Positions 41,789-54,256 are shown, counted from the stretch's first letter. The stretch is DNA of 64,000 bases from Coccinella septempunctata (GCF_907165205.1 NC_058190.1:5340001-5404000); one strand, 5' to 3'. Notes: generated from the letters alone by a model not told the origin. Translations and numbers: made by a program.

Positions 41789-44672
41789 TCATGAATTCAA
41801 AAAATCGCCCAAATTATAAGGTTCTAAATCAAGTAACCATTTATATACACATCTTTTGAACTCTTTCAAATCAGTAATATTTTTTATCTTATTTGGAAGT
41901 TTGTTGTAAAACTTGATACATCTGTATAACGGTCCCTTTTCTGAAATTGTGAGTCTGTGTATTGGATAGTTATAAAATAAAGATCTCTTCGGATAAGTAT
42001 TTTCTTGTTTGAAATTATTGAACATATTTTTATTTTTGAAGAAAAACAACAGTATTTCCTGAATGTATATAGCCACAACCGTCAGAATCCCAAAACTCCT
42101 GAACTTCCCCCTACAAGATTCCCGATATTTCATAGCTAAAATAATTCTAAGAGCACGTTTTTGACAAATGAACACCCTTTGTATCTGGTCACTTCCCCCA
42201 TAGAATAAAATTCCGTACCTTATTAAGGACTCAAAGTTGGCATGATATACAATTTTCAATATATTGGCATTCACATGATTCCTAATCACTCTTAAGGAGT
42301 ATGTGACTGAGCTGAGCCTGCTAACTAAACTATCTATATGAGACTCGAATGATAAGGTGCTATCTAAGATGCACCCTAGTATCTTTGCTTCTTTAATACA
42401 AGGAAAAATTCGATCACCCACATTGATTTCTATCGGAATATCGAAATTTGGTCTTACTGTGGTGAAAATCACACATTTTGTCTTGTCTTCATTTAAAATC
42501 AAATTATTTTTCGAGAACCAATTATTTATTTTGTATAGTGCTATTTCCATGATTGCTGTTAAATTTGACAAGTCATTAGCCGTTATGACAACTTTAGTGT
42601 CATCTACATATGCAACCAGATCAAAAAACTCATCGATTATTTCGTCTATATCATTTAAATATATCAGAAATAAAAATGGCCCTACGATACTGCCCTGAGG
42701 TATACCCATATCCACCACACTTACATCAGAAAAACCTACTTGTCCTCCAATATCAACCATTACCTTACGTTTTCGATCCGACAAGTATGATATAAACCAT
42801 TGTAATGCCGGACCGCGAATACCATATGCTTCAAGCTTTTCATAAAGCAGATTATGATTTACGCTGTCGAATGCCTTGGACAGATCCAGAAAAATACCCA
42901 GAACAATTTTTTTTTCCTCCAATCCCTGTAAAATCATATTTATGAATTCATAAATTGCTGTCTGCGTTGACATTCCTTTTTGGTAACCGTGTTGAAATTT
43001 ATTAAATATATTGCAGTCATTCAGAAACGATCTAACACGGTTACACATAACTGTTTCGAAAATCTTAGAAAATGTAGACAAAATGCTTATTGGTCTAAAA
43101 TTTTTCAACTCTGATGGATCACCCTCTTTGAACACTGGTTTCACTACAGCTAGTTTCAATGAATCTGGAAATACACCATATTTTAAAGAATTATTCACAA
43201 TAAAAACCAAATGGGGAATGATGTATTCAATACAATTTTTCAGAATTTTAGATGGAATTTCATCAAAACCACAACTCATACTACCCTTGAGGCCACCTAC
43301 AACATTCAAAATCTCCTCTGCGTCAACAGGTCTAATGAAAATTGATTTATCGTTTTTTGTAATATTATGCCCTGTTACCATATTCTGTGTCTCTGACTTT
43401 AATTTGGATGCAATATCTTTGAGAAATTCATTATAATCATTAGCAATAACAGAACTCGGTTTTTGTTGTTGGATATTTAATTTTTTTCTTTTGCTTTTTC
43501 CCTGAATTTCGTTCACTAAACCCCAGACCGCTTTCGATTTATTATCAGATCTCAAAATATGTTCATTATTTAATTTTTGTTTCTTCAATTTAAGTTGTTC
43601 ATTATAAGCTTTCTTCGTTTTGTTATAATCGACCCTGTATACTTCACTGAAACTACTCAAAACATAAAGAACGTCCAGCCTTTCTTTGAGAGAAAGGCAT
43701 TCATCATCTGATTCTAATTCCTGATATCTTCTCTTATTATCATTAAACATTTTTCTTTTTCCCAAAGGAAAAGACTTATTAAATGCTCTTAGAAACAATG
43801 AAATAAATATGTCCCATTGTTGCTCTACATCATCCTCCTTAGTTTGAAACAATTTCAACCAACATGTGTTAGCTAATTCACTTTTGAAAATTTCAATATT
43901 CCTTTTCGAAAAAGATCTACACTCTATAAAACAAATAAAATTCTGTGCTTCGAACCAAATCTTTTGTGCCGTATGATCCGAGATCATTGAATGTAAAACT
44001 GAAGATCTTTTATGTTCAAAATTTATCCATATGTTATCTACACACGATTTACTAGTAGGTGTTATTCTAGTGTATTCTTTTATGGTGAATGAAAAGTTGT
44101 AAGTGCCTAGCAATGATTCGAATTCTTTCTTATCATCTGAGTTGCTACACATATCTATATTGAAATCGCCTGCGATAATAGTATTTACAGCATTATGTGA
44201 CATTTGCTCAAGCATACAATTAATTTTATCAAAAAAAATGTCTATACATGCCCCAGATGGCCTATATACTGTGATTATCAAGAGTGGCCCATTTCTTGTT
44301 CGAAACTGAGCAGCCGCCACTTCCATATTCCTGTCAACAGAAAATGATTCCAAGTCCTTTCTTCTTTTTCCATTGATGCCATTTTTTGCGTAAATGGCGC
44401 ATCCACCATGCGCCTTATCCTCGCTTCTGCAGTAGAAGGATATTAATTGAAAATTATCCAGACCATGTAACTGCAGTTGTTGTTCCGTCTTCCAGTGCTC
44501 CGATAGACACAGAAATTTGCATTCTTCATTGTTATTCAATAATTCTGACAATAGCTCAACACTATTACCAATAGATTGTACATTTTGGTGGATTAAACTC
44601 CATAACTCATTATTTTCTATTCTGTTTACATTATTTGTTTCATCATCACTGTCTGATTTGTGTTTTACATGA
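41789..44672 (-). CDS. LINE ORF2: AP endonuclease and reverse transcriptase
   Basis: 920 codons from the first ATG (44551). Endonuclease motifs: LCLSEHW (catalytic E), VYRPSG, AGDFNIDM (D/N), and SDH. RT motifs: LDLSKAFDSVNH, MGIPQGSIVGPFLFLIYLNDI, and VAYVDDTKVV (YVDD rather than YADD). The frame stays open upstream of the ATG and encodes LIHQNVQSIGNSVELL at about 44560-44610; the asparagine of this NVQS motif is a catalytic endonuclease residue, so the real protein starts before 44551, by a non-AUG start or by translation coupled to ORF1 in the -1 frame. Makes target-primed cDNA. Confidence 0.9.
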
Positions 44673-44673
44673 C

Positions 44674-45708
44674 TTATAGAAAATTTGCTGCTTGAATTTG
44701 ATTTAAAAATTCTTTATGTTTTGAAAAATCAAACCTTCTTATTCCAACACCCTCTGGCCAGAATGTAGGGTCATATAGCTGATCCTTCATACCAATAGGT
44801 GCTGTGACCAAAAACCTTTTGAGCATTCCTGTATCAGAAGGAATTTCCTTAACTAAAATTTCATTTTGTTTGAGCCCTTTTTTCTCGACTAAATATTTGT
44901 TTATATCATCTTGTTGAGTATTTCTATTCACTCTGTTCAAGTAAAGCCAGACTTTTCTAGTAGCACCAGAAAAACCGTCCTTTTCATCATTTTGTCCTGT
45001 TCCAATTTTTTTATTTTTACTTCTTTTCCTATAAGAAACTTTCCTGAATTGATCTTCCGAATCCAGGTTACTCATGTTTACATTCGATTTATGTTCCTTT
45101 GTATCTGTTATTTCACTTGCAGTGCCTGTCGATAAAACTATAGGAGATAAAGTGCTCTGCACTGAATTAGGAATGTGTTCATTTACAGTTTTAATTGAAG
45201 GATTTTTATCTTTTTGTGTATTTGACCTCTGAAAATTCTCCCTAGATGTCAACACATTCGCATAACTTTCAGGTCGCATTGCCGAAGAGTTCTGTTTTGT
45301 TGTATTGTTTACTGAATAATTTTTTTTAGTTTCGTTTCCTTTTTCCAATAATGTAATTTTTTCCAATAGTAATCTATTATTCAGAATTAAAATGTCATTT
45401 TTTTCCCTTACTTCAGTTAGTAGTTGTTTCAAATACATATTTTCCATAAATACCTGCTCTTTGCAGATATTCTTTGAACACAATTTATCTTCAGTTACTC
45501 CAAGGTCAGATGTTTCATGTTGACATTCGGCATTTTTCCTGCTAGCTGCCTTAATTAAGCAGGACGGATGGAAAATTTCTTCACACTTGTTGCATTTATC
45601 GTACTTATTTACTTTACTCATGCAGTAATTGCACATTTTCTCAAAATTATCACTTAAATTATTCGCATTCGCAGAGCGATCGGCTGACACATCTTCACGT
45701 CTCGACAT
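44674..45708 (-). CDS. LINE ORF1 (PHD-like finger, coiled coil, RNA-binding tail)
   Basis: 344 codons. Residues about 27-60 form a PHD-like zinc finger (CNYCMSKVNKYDKCNKCEEIFHPSC), about 85-115 a leucine-rich coiled coil (NMYLKQLLTEVREKNDILILNNRLLLEKI), then a polar linker with a KKRSK patch, and about 250-340 a compact domain (RKVWLYLNRV ... VGIRRFDFSKHKEFL) typical of ORF1 C-termini in the CR1/jockey group. Presumably packages the LINE RNA. The final codons overlap the upstream part of the ORF2 frame. Confidence 0.8.
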   Translation of the reverse strand: MSRREDVSADRSANANNLSDNFEKMCNYCMSKVNKYDKCNKCEEIFHPSCLIKAASRKNAECQHETSDLGVTEDKLCSKNICKEQVFMENMYLKQLLTEVREKNDILILNNRLLLEKITLLEKGNETKKNYSVNNTTKQNSSAMRPESYANVLTSRENFQRSNTQKDKNPSIKTVNEHIPNSVQSTLSPIVLSTGTASEITDTKEHKSNVNMSNLDSEDQFRKVSYRKRSKNKKIGTGQNDEKDGFSGATRKVWLYLNRVNRNTQQDDINKYLVEKKGLKQNEILVKEIPSDTGMLKRFLVTAPIGMKDQLYDPTFWPEGVGIRRFDFSKHKEFLNQIQAANFL

Positions 45709-45879
45709 CTTGCGATTTTATGCGATGTATGTTATGTAATAATATTTCATAATAAGAATTTTGGTACAAAATAGAAAAAAACCTCAACACAAAATCTAAA
45801 TAAGCAGGCAAAAATTTTAAGACTATTTAAACCTAAAGTAAACTAATTTAAAACTTTTAAATTAAAAAAACGACACTAA

Positions 45880-45990
45880 AAGAAACGTTTCATGATAGCA
45901 GTAGACAATACGGCTCAATTTTGCAAATTTGGAGTTATCATATCGAATGTCATACTTCAGAAGTGCATTCCTAGTAGACTTACAACCAAC
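45880..45990 (-). pseudogene. P-element-like transposase scrap
   Basis: Matches 51880-51960: encodes LLKYDIRYDN-type text, the segment after the 'ST-RNALL' block of P transposases. Only ~110 bp remain. Confidence 0.55.
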
Positions 45991-47200
45991 CCTTGGCGTC
46001 AAATGCCCCTTCAGAATCTTTGTCGAACACATAGATTATGAATTCCCGATACTTCTGGTGCAGGAGTTCTTCCCGACTTCCATAATTATCGAGGTACTCC
46101 AATATTTGCTCACATATGCCTATGAAATCTCCTCCATCTGCATCTCCACAAGGTAGAGTAAATCTACTCATGATATTATACAGGATGCTGGGTTTCATCT
46201 CCAAATATAGTATTTTTTTTTTTTAACTTCTTCGCGACTTCTATGATTATCGAAATACCTACTCCCAATGTGCCGATTGGATTTGTTCCAAGATGGCTGC
46301 GAAATCTGCAAAGACCAGGTAACACTTTTCTGAGCACTGACGGTTTCTGTGACCATGTCGAACATTGATATCCATTGATTGTTCGGCGATGACCCATTCT
46401 TCATTGCTCAACATCTCAACATGATCATCGCTCCTAAATGAAGAATTCATCATTGCCACCGTAGATATTAATGCATTCTTCATGGATAACACACGTCTTA
46501 TCATATCGTAGGTGGAATTCCATCTTGTGGGTACGTCATTTTTCAGCTTCAAAATTGGAAGCCACAACCGTTCCCGCATTTCCTTCAACTTTACCAGAGC
46601 TACTTTTGTGGAAATACCGAACAATGGCTTTGATTTTGTCCACCACAACCTGCACCTCTTTTTCCTTCATACCAGATTGGAGTAATCAGGTTTAGCGAAT
46701 GTGCGAAGCAACCCCAATGAAGCGGACCACCTGTTCTCACTCCCAGCTTCATATTGGAGGCATTATCTGTGACGATGGCTGCAATTTTGTTGTCGATTTT
46801 CCATCTGGATACAGTCTGCTTTGTTTTTTTCACAAATATTTTCCCCCGTATGTCTGTTTGTGTATTATTCACACCCCAAAAATTCGGAGAAAAGTCCTTT
46901 CAGTATCTTCAACAATATAATGAGCAGTTATTCAAAAAAAAAATATATCATTATTTCTCTATTTCTCTAGTCCACCCATCTATAGTTGGGCATATAGCCG
47001 AAGCTCAAGCTAGTCGCGACTCCACAATGTTGACGGTGTCTTGATAAATTGTTGGTATTAGAAAATGCGACGCAGTTTTCCTTTTCGATGAATTATAACC
47101 AGGATTCAATAATTTTACTAGTTTCTTGAATTCTTCATCTTCCACTAAACTAAAAGTACCGTTCCCTATCCAAGATTCGGAATCGGGTAGCAACAGAGTT
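45991..47200 (-). pseudogene. hAT transposase relic
   Basis: Segments in order from high to low coordinate: 47005-47193 (FSLVEDEEFKKLVKLLNPGY), 46600-46872 (AAIVTDNASNMKLGV, then LHWGCFAHSLNLI), 46259-46648 (NDVPTRWNSTYDMIRR). The TDNA-N, C-AH-LNL and RWNST motifs are classic hAT landmarks around the DDE core. Several frame changes and a missing C-terminal dimerisation domain show it is dead. The tail 45980-46204 (IMSRFTLPCG ... YGSREELLHQ) may belong to it. Confidence 0.75.
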
Positions 47201-47815
47201 CACAATATGGTCCCTGACCAGCTCGTGACTGAATAATAATTTTAATATAAGATAGAAAAGGGTGCCATGACACCTTAGACACTAGTGAAACAACATTTCC
47301 TCACATTTGTTTATTTACAATTCACATTTATATATACTTGGCCAAGTTCAAATAAAGTCTACTGAAAGTAAACAATTCAAGCAATCAGTCTCAACTACTT
47401 CGATTAAGAGATGACTGACAAGAAATGGTATCTCAAAGGCATACGAAAACTTAATCTTAATTAATGATGATTCGGTCTCTTCGGTCCTTTCAAGGTTGAG
47501 CTTCTCGCTGTTGGTTCGGTCAATTTATGGGTCTCCTCAGGTCAGAATCTTCAACAAACAATTAATCGGAGGGTTCTGCACCGGTTAGTGAGACAGGTGT
47601 GATGATGAGATGAAAGGGTTAGTTCAACAGCCAACTATTCTATGGTTTCTCAAGGTATTCCCTCAACCGAGGCGCATATGAAATGTGCATGAGAGCTTTA
47701 ATTCTTCGCGGTATACTATCAATTGTAAGATTGTACGTTTTGGTGCATTTGTGGATGATGAGTTCATACGTGGGTGATCGTAATCACGCCCGAACTTGCA
47801 GCGAGTGGAAAAGAT
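47201..47815. other. Unassigned region
   Basis: No ORF above 60 codons; could be a retroelement LTR or UTR but no terminal repeats were recognised. Confidence 0.3.
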
Positions 47816-48120
47816 AATAATAATAATAATAATAAAGGGCCTTTATTTTGTACTCTATGAATACAATCATGAGGCGAAGTTTAGCCTATAGCTATTCTAC
47901 TTAACCTCTTACAATAATTTTATCGAAAACAAATACGACAAAAAAATCTGATATAATATAACAAAACAAGATGAAAAAAATATTTTCTACTAAAACTACA
48001 ACTATACTATACTACATAACAATAATACTAACTATTCTGAGAAAGTAGCAAGTGTCTTCTCAAATGTTTCCTAACACCATTCACAGAGTAACTATCGAAT
48101 AGGCACTTAAAGCTATTATA

Positions 48121-49969
48121 CAGGGTCTTTCACGAGGAACCTCACCCATATTTATACGGGAAACTACTGAACGTATTTTCATGAAACTCAGCACTTATAA
48201 GTATTTCACGATGCTGATGAAATCTAAAATATTTTCGAGGCATGAGCACCTCCGGTTTTTCCGGAAATGACGTCAACTTCCGTTTTTCAAATTAGAACAC
48301 CATTTTTTTGTTGCAGAAATAGATTCCTTAGAAAATTACAAGTTATTCTGATGTAACATTTTTCAGTTTTGGTAAGAAAATTCTCTCTGAGCGGGAAAAT
48401 TCGAAAAAAAAATCGAAAATGGAGCTCCGCTGAAACAAGAATAACTTCGAGGTTTTTGGATGGAAAATTTTCATTTTTGGGATTTTTCAAGATGTAAGAT
48501 TGATGTATCCACTTTAAAAATCGAAATCGCGATTCATGATACAGGGGGTGAAAAAATCGCTTTCAAAGTTAGAGATGACAAAATCATGAAAAAACAATTT
48601 TTTTAAATTAGAACCCCATTTTTTTATGGCAGATATTGAATCTACGTTAAAAAATAATGTGAGTGTATGCATCACACCCTTGCCCTAAAGTGGATATTTT
48701 CTGAGTTATTCACAAAAAACTGTTTTTCGTCTTGAATTTTCAGCTATTTCTTTTCCCTTCACGCCAAAAAGATGAAATTTTCAGGAACTGTTATTTGAAC
48801 CATGCTGTAGATTTTTCACCCCTTCTTGAAATCGACTTTAAGTTACTATTAGGAGAACCATGGCAAACTCTCGCAGTTGTAACTAGAGAAGATGCTCAAA
48901 GTTTTGACCGTTAATTTCTAGACATTTATTTATACGTCTCAGGAGATTTAAATAATCTTCAATTGTAAAATTAGGCATGATGATCGATTTTATAACTTAA
49001 TACGAATTATCACCAAATTAATAGGAAACACAAAATGCTACTGAATAAAAAGGAATTTGGCAGATGTAATTAATGACATCTATCATTGAAAAAAAGAATG
49101 TAAAACATGTTAAGTTTTTGCATATGGTTCATAAGGAATTATTTATTTATCACTGGAGAGAAAACCGATGGCCGATTAGTTGAAATAAAAAGGTTTCCGA
49201 TACAAATTCGAATCAAAATTCGCCGTCTATTTAGGAACAACCTGTAACTTTTTTCTCTTGCATATTAGGGTAGTAAAATCTTAAACATGGTTTAAGTAAC
49301 AGTTCCTGAAAATTTCATCGTTTTGGCGTGAAGGGAAAAGAAATAGCTGAAAATTCAAGACGAAAAACAGTTTTTTGTGAATAACTCAGAAAATATCCAC
49401 TTTAGGGCAAGGGTGTGATGCATACACTCACATTATTTTTCAACGTAGATTCAATATCTGCCATAAATAAATGGGGTTCTAATTTGAAAAAATTGATTTT
49501 TCACGATTTTGTCATCCCTAACTTTGAAAGCGATTTTTTCACCCCCTGTATCATGAATCGCGATTTCGATTTTTAAAGTGGATACATCAATCTTACACCT
49601 TGAAAAATCCCAAAAATGAAAATTTCCCATCCAGAAACCTCGAAGTTATTCTTGTTTCAGCGGAGCCCTTTTTTCGATTTTTTTTTCGAATTTTTCCGCT
49701 CAGAGAGAATTTTCCAACCAAAACTGAAAAATGTTACATCAAAATAACTTGAAATTTTCTAAGGAATCTATTTCTGCAATAAAAAAATGGTGTTCTAATT
49801 TGAAAAACGGAAGTTGACGTCATTTCCGGAAAAACCGGAGGTGCTCATGCCTTGAAAATATTTTAGATTTCATCAGCATCGTGAAATACTTATAAGTGCT
49901 GAGTTTCATGAAAATACGTTCAGTAGTTTCCCGTATAAATATGGGTGAGGTTCCTCGTGAAAGACCCTG
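48121..49969. mobile_element. Large foldback element with ~684-bp inverted arms
   Basis: CAGGGTCTTTCACGAGG at the left and its complement at the right end (CCTCGTGAAAGACCCTG) start arms 48121-48804 and 49286-49969 that match across their whole length with few differences. The ~480-bp loop has no ORF. TATA flanks both sides (48117-48120 and 49970-49973), probably the TSD, and joining the flanks restores continuous LINE text. Confidence 0.85.
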
Positions 49970-50092
49970 TATACACTGACAGCACAAAACGTGAAGGATC
50001 GCTGAAACATGGCTGATCTAAATCGAGGCAACATTAGCCTATTCCTATGTCTTTCAGACACATCATGAACATCTCGTCGAAAGATAAGCATA

Positions 50093-50830
50093 TCACGCAA
50101 ATATGGAGGATTTGACGAAGTCAAAATTTTTCTTAATTGAAACAGCAAGCTGCAATCTGTACGAGCCATCGAGTTCCTTTATTTTACTACAGATCCTGGA
50201 AAACTTGCGCAAACCAAATATGAATCTACAACATGCATTTTGAACTTTCTGAAATCGGTACTTAGTTGTGGAGTCCAAGCAAGGATAGAACAATATCAAG
50301 CCATAATTCAATATAGACAGCACAAGGGACTCCCAAAGGTATTTACGTGCGCAAAAACCCAAAATACGCCGATTCCTATATAGATGTCTCAGTGCAAGGT
50401 ACGACTTCTTTACGAGCAGCGCAACATGCTCAACAAATCTCAGTCTGCAGTCGAAAATGATGCCAAGATTCCTGCAGCTGTTAGCAAACGGAATTCGCTC
50501 ATCACCAACTTTAAGGATAATCTGCTTAATTCTAGATCCACTAAAAAAAAGCAATGAGACACACTTCGGGATACTCAACTTGAGATTATTGGCACTGGAG
50601 TACTCTACTAATCTGGACAAATCTTCATTGATCTTCGTCACCGCTACATCAACATCAGAGGGTTGAAAGGAAAGTCGAATCTGCGCATCATCTGCATAAA
50701 AGTATATCATCACATACATAACTACCCTATACATATCGGCTACATAAATTAAAAATAGAATAGGTCCCAGGATTGAACCCTGCGGAACACCGGAGGTTAC
50801 GGGGGAATATGTACTCCGGTACCAATACAT
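50093..50830 (-). pseudogene. LINE reverse transcriptase C-terminal half
   Basis: 245 codons: SGVPQGSILGPILFLIYVADM, YFYADDAQIRLSF (YADD), then LGIIFDCRLRFVEHV and a cysteine-containing thumb/linker region. Opens at the RT motif B'; palm motif A and the endonuclease are missing. Jockey/CR1-type, distinct from the LINE at 41.8 kb. Confidence 0.8.
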
Positions 50831-51119
50831 ACAACAATATAATGCTGCACTCGAAAAATAAATGATAAACGGAACAGTATAATGAAATTCCTTGATGAAA
50901 GTAATAGGCTGGAAATATTAAATTTAAATGTTTTGCTTTTTTCTTGGGTATTACAAGTAAATATAAAAATCCTTAGTGCGTCTAATAAATTGTCCAGGGA
51001 CTGTAGGTGTAAATTTACAGGTGCATGGAAATAGTGTGTTCTATGATATGAAATGCTGTACATAGGATGAATTCACGGAGTGCTCATCTAAGGGGCTCCC
51101 CCCTTGACGATAGGAGAAA
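50831..51119. other. Spacer between LINE and P-element relic
   Basis: No feature beyond short ORFs. Confidence 0.3.
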
Positions 51120-52400
51120 CTACTCCGAAATATCCTCTTTATTTTCATTTGAGGGTGGTACTACTGAATCCAGTTCATTATCATAGAGGCATGAAATGGA
51201 CACAGGCATGTCATCATGAACCGAAAGGGAACGCAAGTTGTTCAATATGTTATTTTCACAATTCTTGTTCGATTTTGAAATGATCAAAATATTGAGTACT
51301 GCAGTTTTATGTATAGGATTACATGATAACAGTTCGGATGGGAATTTGTTGCCCCTTAATGCGGAATAGCAGCAAACATATTTTCCAGAGGATCTTGATT
51401 GAGACTTCTCAATCTTGTTCTCAAAATCCTGAATCCCTTCTTTCTTCTTACAAACATACCACAACTTTTTTGTAGCGTTTATTGTTTGAAGCCATCCAGA
51501 CTTGAAAGGCATTTGGATTTTTCCTGTTCCATCTGTCGAAACAAAGACCCAGCTTTCTACTCTGGGTAATAACATGCCCCAGAGCACAGCATGGGGAAAT
51601 ACTTTTTCTATATATTTTCGCTTTATCACCTCTTGCTCTTGATCCATTGAAAATGTCGAAAAGACAGTCCATACCAAGAACAAATTCTGCTGTGTATGTG
51701 GCTTCACTCGGCAATTTTTCAATCCAATCATTGCCTCTATAGCTGCTATAACAGTGTTGCCCAATGTTCGGGCAGCAAGAGACCCTCCTTTTGAGCATTG
51801 GATACCTATCTAGATTAAAATAAACTTTCCTGATTTCCCTCATGGACTGGAACTTTCTCGTTTTATGACACTGGACAATGTGGCTCAATTTTGCATATTT
51901 GCAGTCATCATATTGAATGTCATACTCTAGAAGTGCATTCCTGGTAGACTTCAACAAAAAATCTTCGGGGTTCACATAAAAATGGTAATCTGAGTGGCAT
52001 AATTGTTTAATTGCTGCGCGATTTGTGGGACCTTGATCCCAAACAGTGACCAAGACTTTCAAACCGATTCCCTGCAATGCAGCAATTACCTCAAACAATA
52101 AAAGCTTCCATCTGCAGTTGAATCAGGACCCCTAGTGCAATAAAATGCTATAGGCTGTTTTCACTTCTTGTGGAGACCATCGAAACAAGAGTTTGGTAAG
52201 CTAAGAGATTTTTACGGCCCAATGATCCTAAATCCACATATCCCACTACTTTATCATGTGCTCTGTCCAGAACTGCCTGTTCTGACGAACCAATTTCATC
52301 GAAAATGACAGTGCAGCTTTTTTCTTCAAACTAATCCTACTTGGATACATGTTTCTTGAGTTTTTTTAATAATTCATCATTCAACCAACATCAGAAGGGA
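51120..52400 (-). pseudogene. P-element (THAP9-like) transposase core relic
   Basis: From high to low coordinate: VIFDEIGSSEQAVLD and VVGYVDLGSLG (about 52240-52330), then ORF 51448-52098 with VLVTVWDQGPTNRAAIKQL, STRNALLEYDIQYDD; ORF 51120-51764 with FNGSRAR and FKSGWLQTINATKKLW; and, in another frame near 51370-51420, an LNQDPLENMF segment. These are landmarks of the P-element RNase H-like core (DQG-N, LNQDPLEN). Frames shift at least three times. Confidence 0.75.
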
Positions 52401-52854
52401 TGTTGTGCAACACCTTTTGTATGGTGCTTCTTGAACGAAGGGGAATGGACTGTTTTGAGAAATTATATGCTTTTGGTCCTTTTTTGAAAAGGGCTAAAGC
52501 ATAAACTGTGTCCAAGTTGGTCTTTTTAATTGAGCATTCTTAAAAGTGCTTTGAATAAATTGCACTCCTTCCCGATCCAGCTTCCCTTCAAAACCTTTGA
52601 GCATTTAAAATTGGACACATTGATAAACCTGTTTCACTTTGAGTTTTGACTCAAGTAATGACTTACGAAGTTTATGGCTACGTTGTGCCTATGTCCTATT
52701 AAAAAAATACAATTTTTTCTTTCTGGGAGAAAGATTTCTAACACTGATTTTGGACAAAATACCTCTTTTCACTGTTTTACCTACACCACTTTCACATGCC
52801 TATGTTGAAGGTGCTCAAATGATGGCCCTGGTAGGTGGTACGTATGGTCGTCTA

Positions 52855-53160
52855 TAAAAAGTTCCATTGAGGCGTCACAAATGGAAGATTCCATTGAGAC
52901 TTCACTCACCATTTCCACCTGCCGTTGTTCAAGGACTGCATTAAATGATGGATCTGGTAGGTGGTAGTTATGGTCATCATAGAAGGTTCCATTGAGACGT
53001 CACAAATGGAAGGTTCCATTGAAGCATCACTAATGGATATTTACATTGAGTTATTATTCATGGAAAGTTTTATTGAGACATCACTAGTGGAAGGTTTCAC
53101 TGCGACTTCATTGATGGAAGATTCCATCAAGATATCACTACTTGGAGTTTCTTCCGAGTT
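52855..53160. repeat. Degenerate ~24-27-bp minisatellite in THAP-core linker
   Basis: About ten imperfect repeats of ATGGAA(G/A)(G/A)TTCCATTGAGACTTCACT. On the minus strand it encodes repeated SM/SI(x)xSISDVSME phrases, keeping a frame over much of its length (84-codon ORF 53041-53295 includes it). Confidence 0.6.
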
Positions 53161-53295
53161 ATCACCAACGGAACTTGAGGTATCCATTACCAGTTGTACT
53201 GCTCTGCGTGATAAGGTAGAGGTATCTGTGAATTCTGTTACGTTGAAGTGATCTTCACAAAGATAACATTTTCGGTCACTCTCAATCAAATTCAT
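53041..53295 (-). pseudogene. THAP-domain C-terminal half of the P-like element
   Basis: The N-terminal ~30 codons (RKCYLCEDHFNVTEF ... LSRRAVQ) match the C-x2-H and AVP-box end of a THAP zinc finger, the DNA-binding domain of P-type transposases. The first half of the finger is absent or out of frame around 53300-53420. Then the minisatellite-encoded linker follows. Upstream of the core relic at 51.1-52.4 kb, in the right order. Confidence 0.6.
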
Positions 53296-53425
53296 GATAC
53301 TGAACCATTCTCTTCTCCTCTTTGTTTCCTTCTCTGGAAACCGATAGAACTACAATTTTTGCACTCATATTTATCGGTTACTTTTTTGCATAAGTAACCC
53401 GCAACATATGCCACCGAACATATCT

Positions 53426-54045
53426 CTAAATTGAATTTTTCACCCAAAAGTTCTCCCTAGGTTCCGCACTGGAAAAATCAGCATCTGCATTTTGAACTTC
53501 AGGCTTTTCAGCTTCTTCACTCACGGCATTATCCAAAGTTTCAGAATATTGACCACTAATGTCATCCACATCCAAAAAACACTCATCACTATCAATATTA
53601 GTCCCAGAATTTGCATTAACTGATGATCTGACCAAATTCGCAATTAAATTTATTTTGAATGATGCCCTGAATTTACGCACAGTGGGGTTTCTATTATAAC
53701 CTCCCTTTTGCCTATAAATGGAAAACTGATTTTCAAGAGGATCTTGATTGAGGCGACAAGTAAATATGAATTTATTTTTCTGCTCATTATGCTTGAATGG
53801 TTTGTAGAAATCCATCGAAACTTGAAGGTCTAAAGGGGCGACCGCTCTTATCAATCTTATATAATTTGCTTATCAATTCATATCCAGTATTCATAACTTC
53901 CATAATTTGAGGGTTTCTATTACAAAGAACTCTTTTATTAGGATCATTATTACTGAATGAATTGCAGTTCAATGAATCGAATTAATTATTTACCGTATCT
54001 ACAAAATAAGCGGTATTCTCTCCTGTCTTAGAAACTAGCTAACCA
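53426..54045 (-). pseudogene. P-element transposase fragment with RLNQDPLEN block
   Basis: 142 codons including FIFTCRLNQDPLENQFSIYRQKGGYNRNPTVRKF, an excellent match to the LNQDPLENxFxxIRxxGG--NPT block of P/THAP9 transposases, followed by an acidic C-terminus (DSDECFLDVDDISG). An upstream piece at 53787-53972 has YKIDKSGRPFRPSSFDGF. Confidence 0.75.
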
Positions 54046-54049
54046 CTCC

Positions 54050-54256
54050 TCAAACTTTGATTGTTTCGGCTACACCGTGACTCAACAATTGAGCAGCTAG
54101 TTTAACACTCATTTTTTCGAAGCCGTTCGGATTTAAATGTTTGTCTGTCAATTTCAAGAGACACCTCCCGTCGATCTCATACACCTTCCTGATATGTTGC
54201 CTTATTTGACTGAAAAGATTTTCTATAGGATCTTGATGAAGATTTCTAAGAACCAT
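54050..54256 (-). pseudogene. P-element transposase fragment, second LHQDPIEN copy
   Basis: 68 codons with NLHQDPIENLFSQIRQ then LTDKHLNPNGFEKMSVKLAAQLLSHGVA, i.e. two blocks in reversed order relative to a normal P transposase, so a junction of rearranged pieces. Confidence 0.6.

Larger units (their letters stand above)
41661..45870 (-). mobile_element. Near-complete two-ORF LINE (jockey/CR1 group)
   Basis: Minus strand: 5' region, ORF1 (44674-45708), ORF2 (41789-44551 and upstream), short 3' UTR with AATAAA, and an (ATT)n tail at 41661-41683. Both ORFs are open. The 5' end is near 45870 where P-element text begins. About 4.2 kb, close to full length for this group. Confidence 0.85.
47816..50830 (-). 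mobile_element. 5'-truncated LINE split by a foldback element
   Basis: The 3' end is an (ATT)n tail at 47816-47835; 3' sequence 47836-48120 continues at 49970 after the foldback insertion, into the RT ORF (50093-50830). Upstream of 50830 RT similarity stops. Confidence 0.75.

Noticed and set aside
47201..47815. Solo LTR or retroelement UTR
   Set aside because: No TG...CA type boundaries with a matching duplication could be located.
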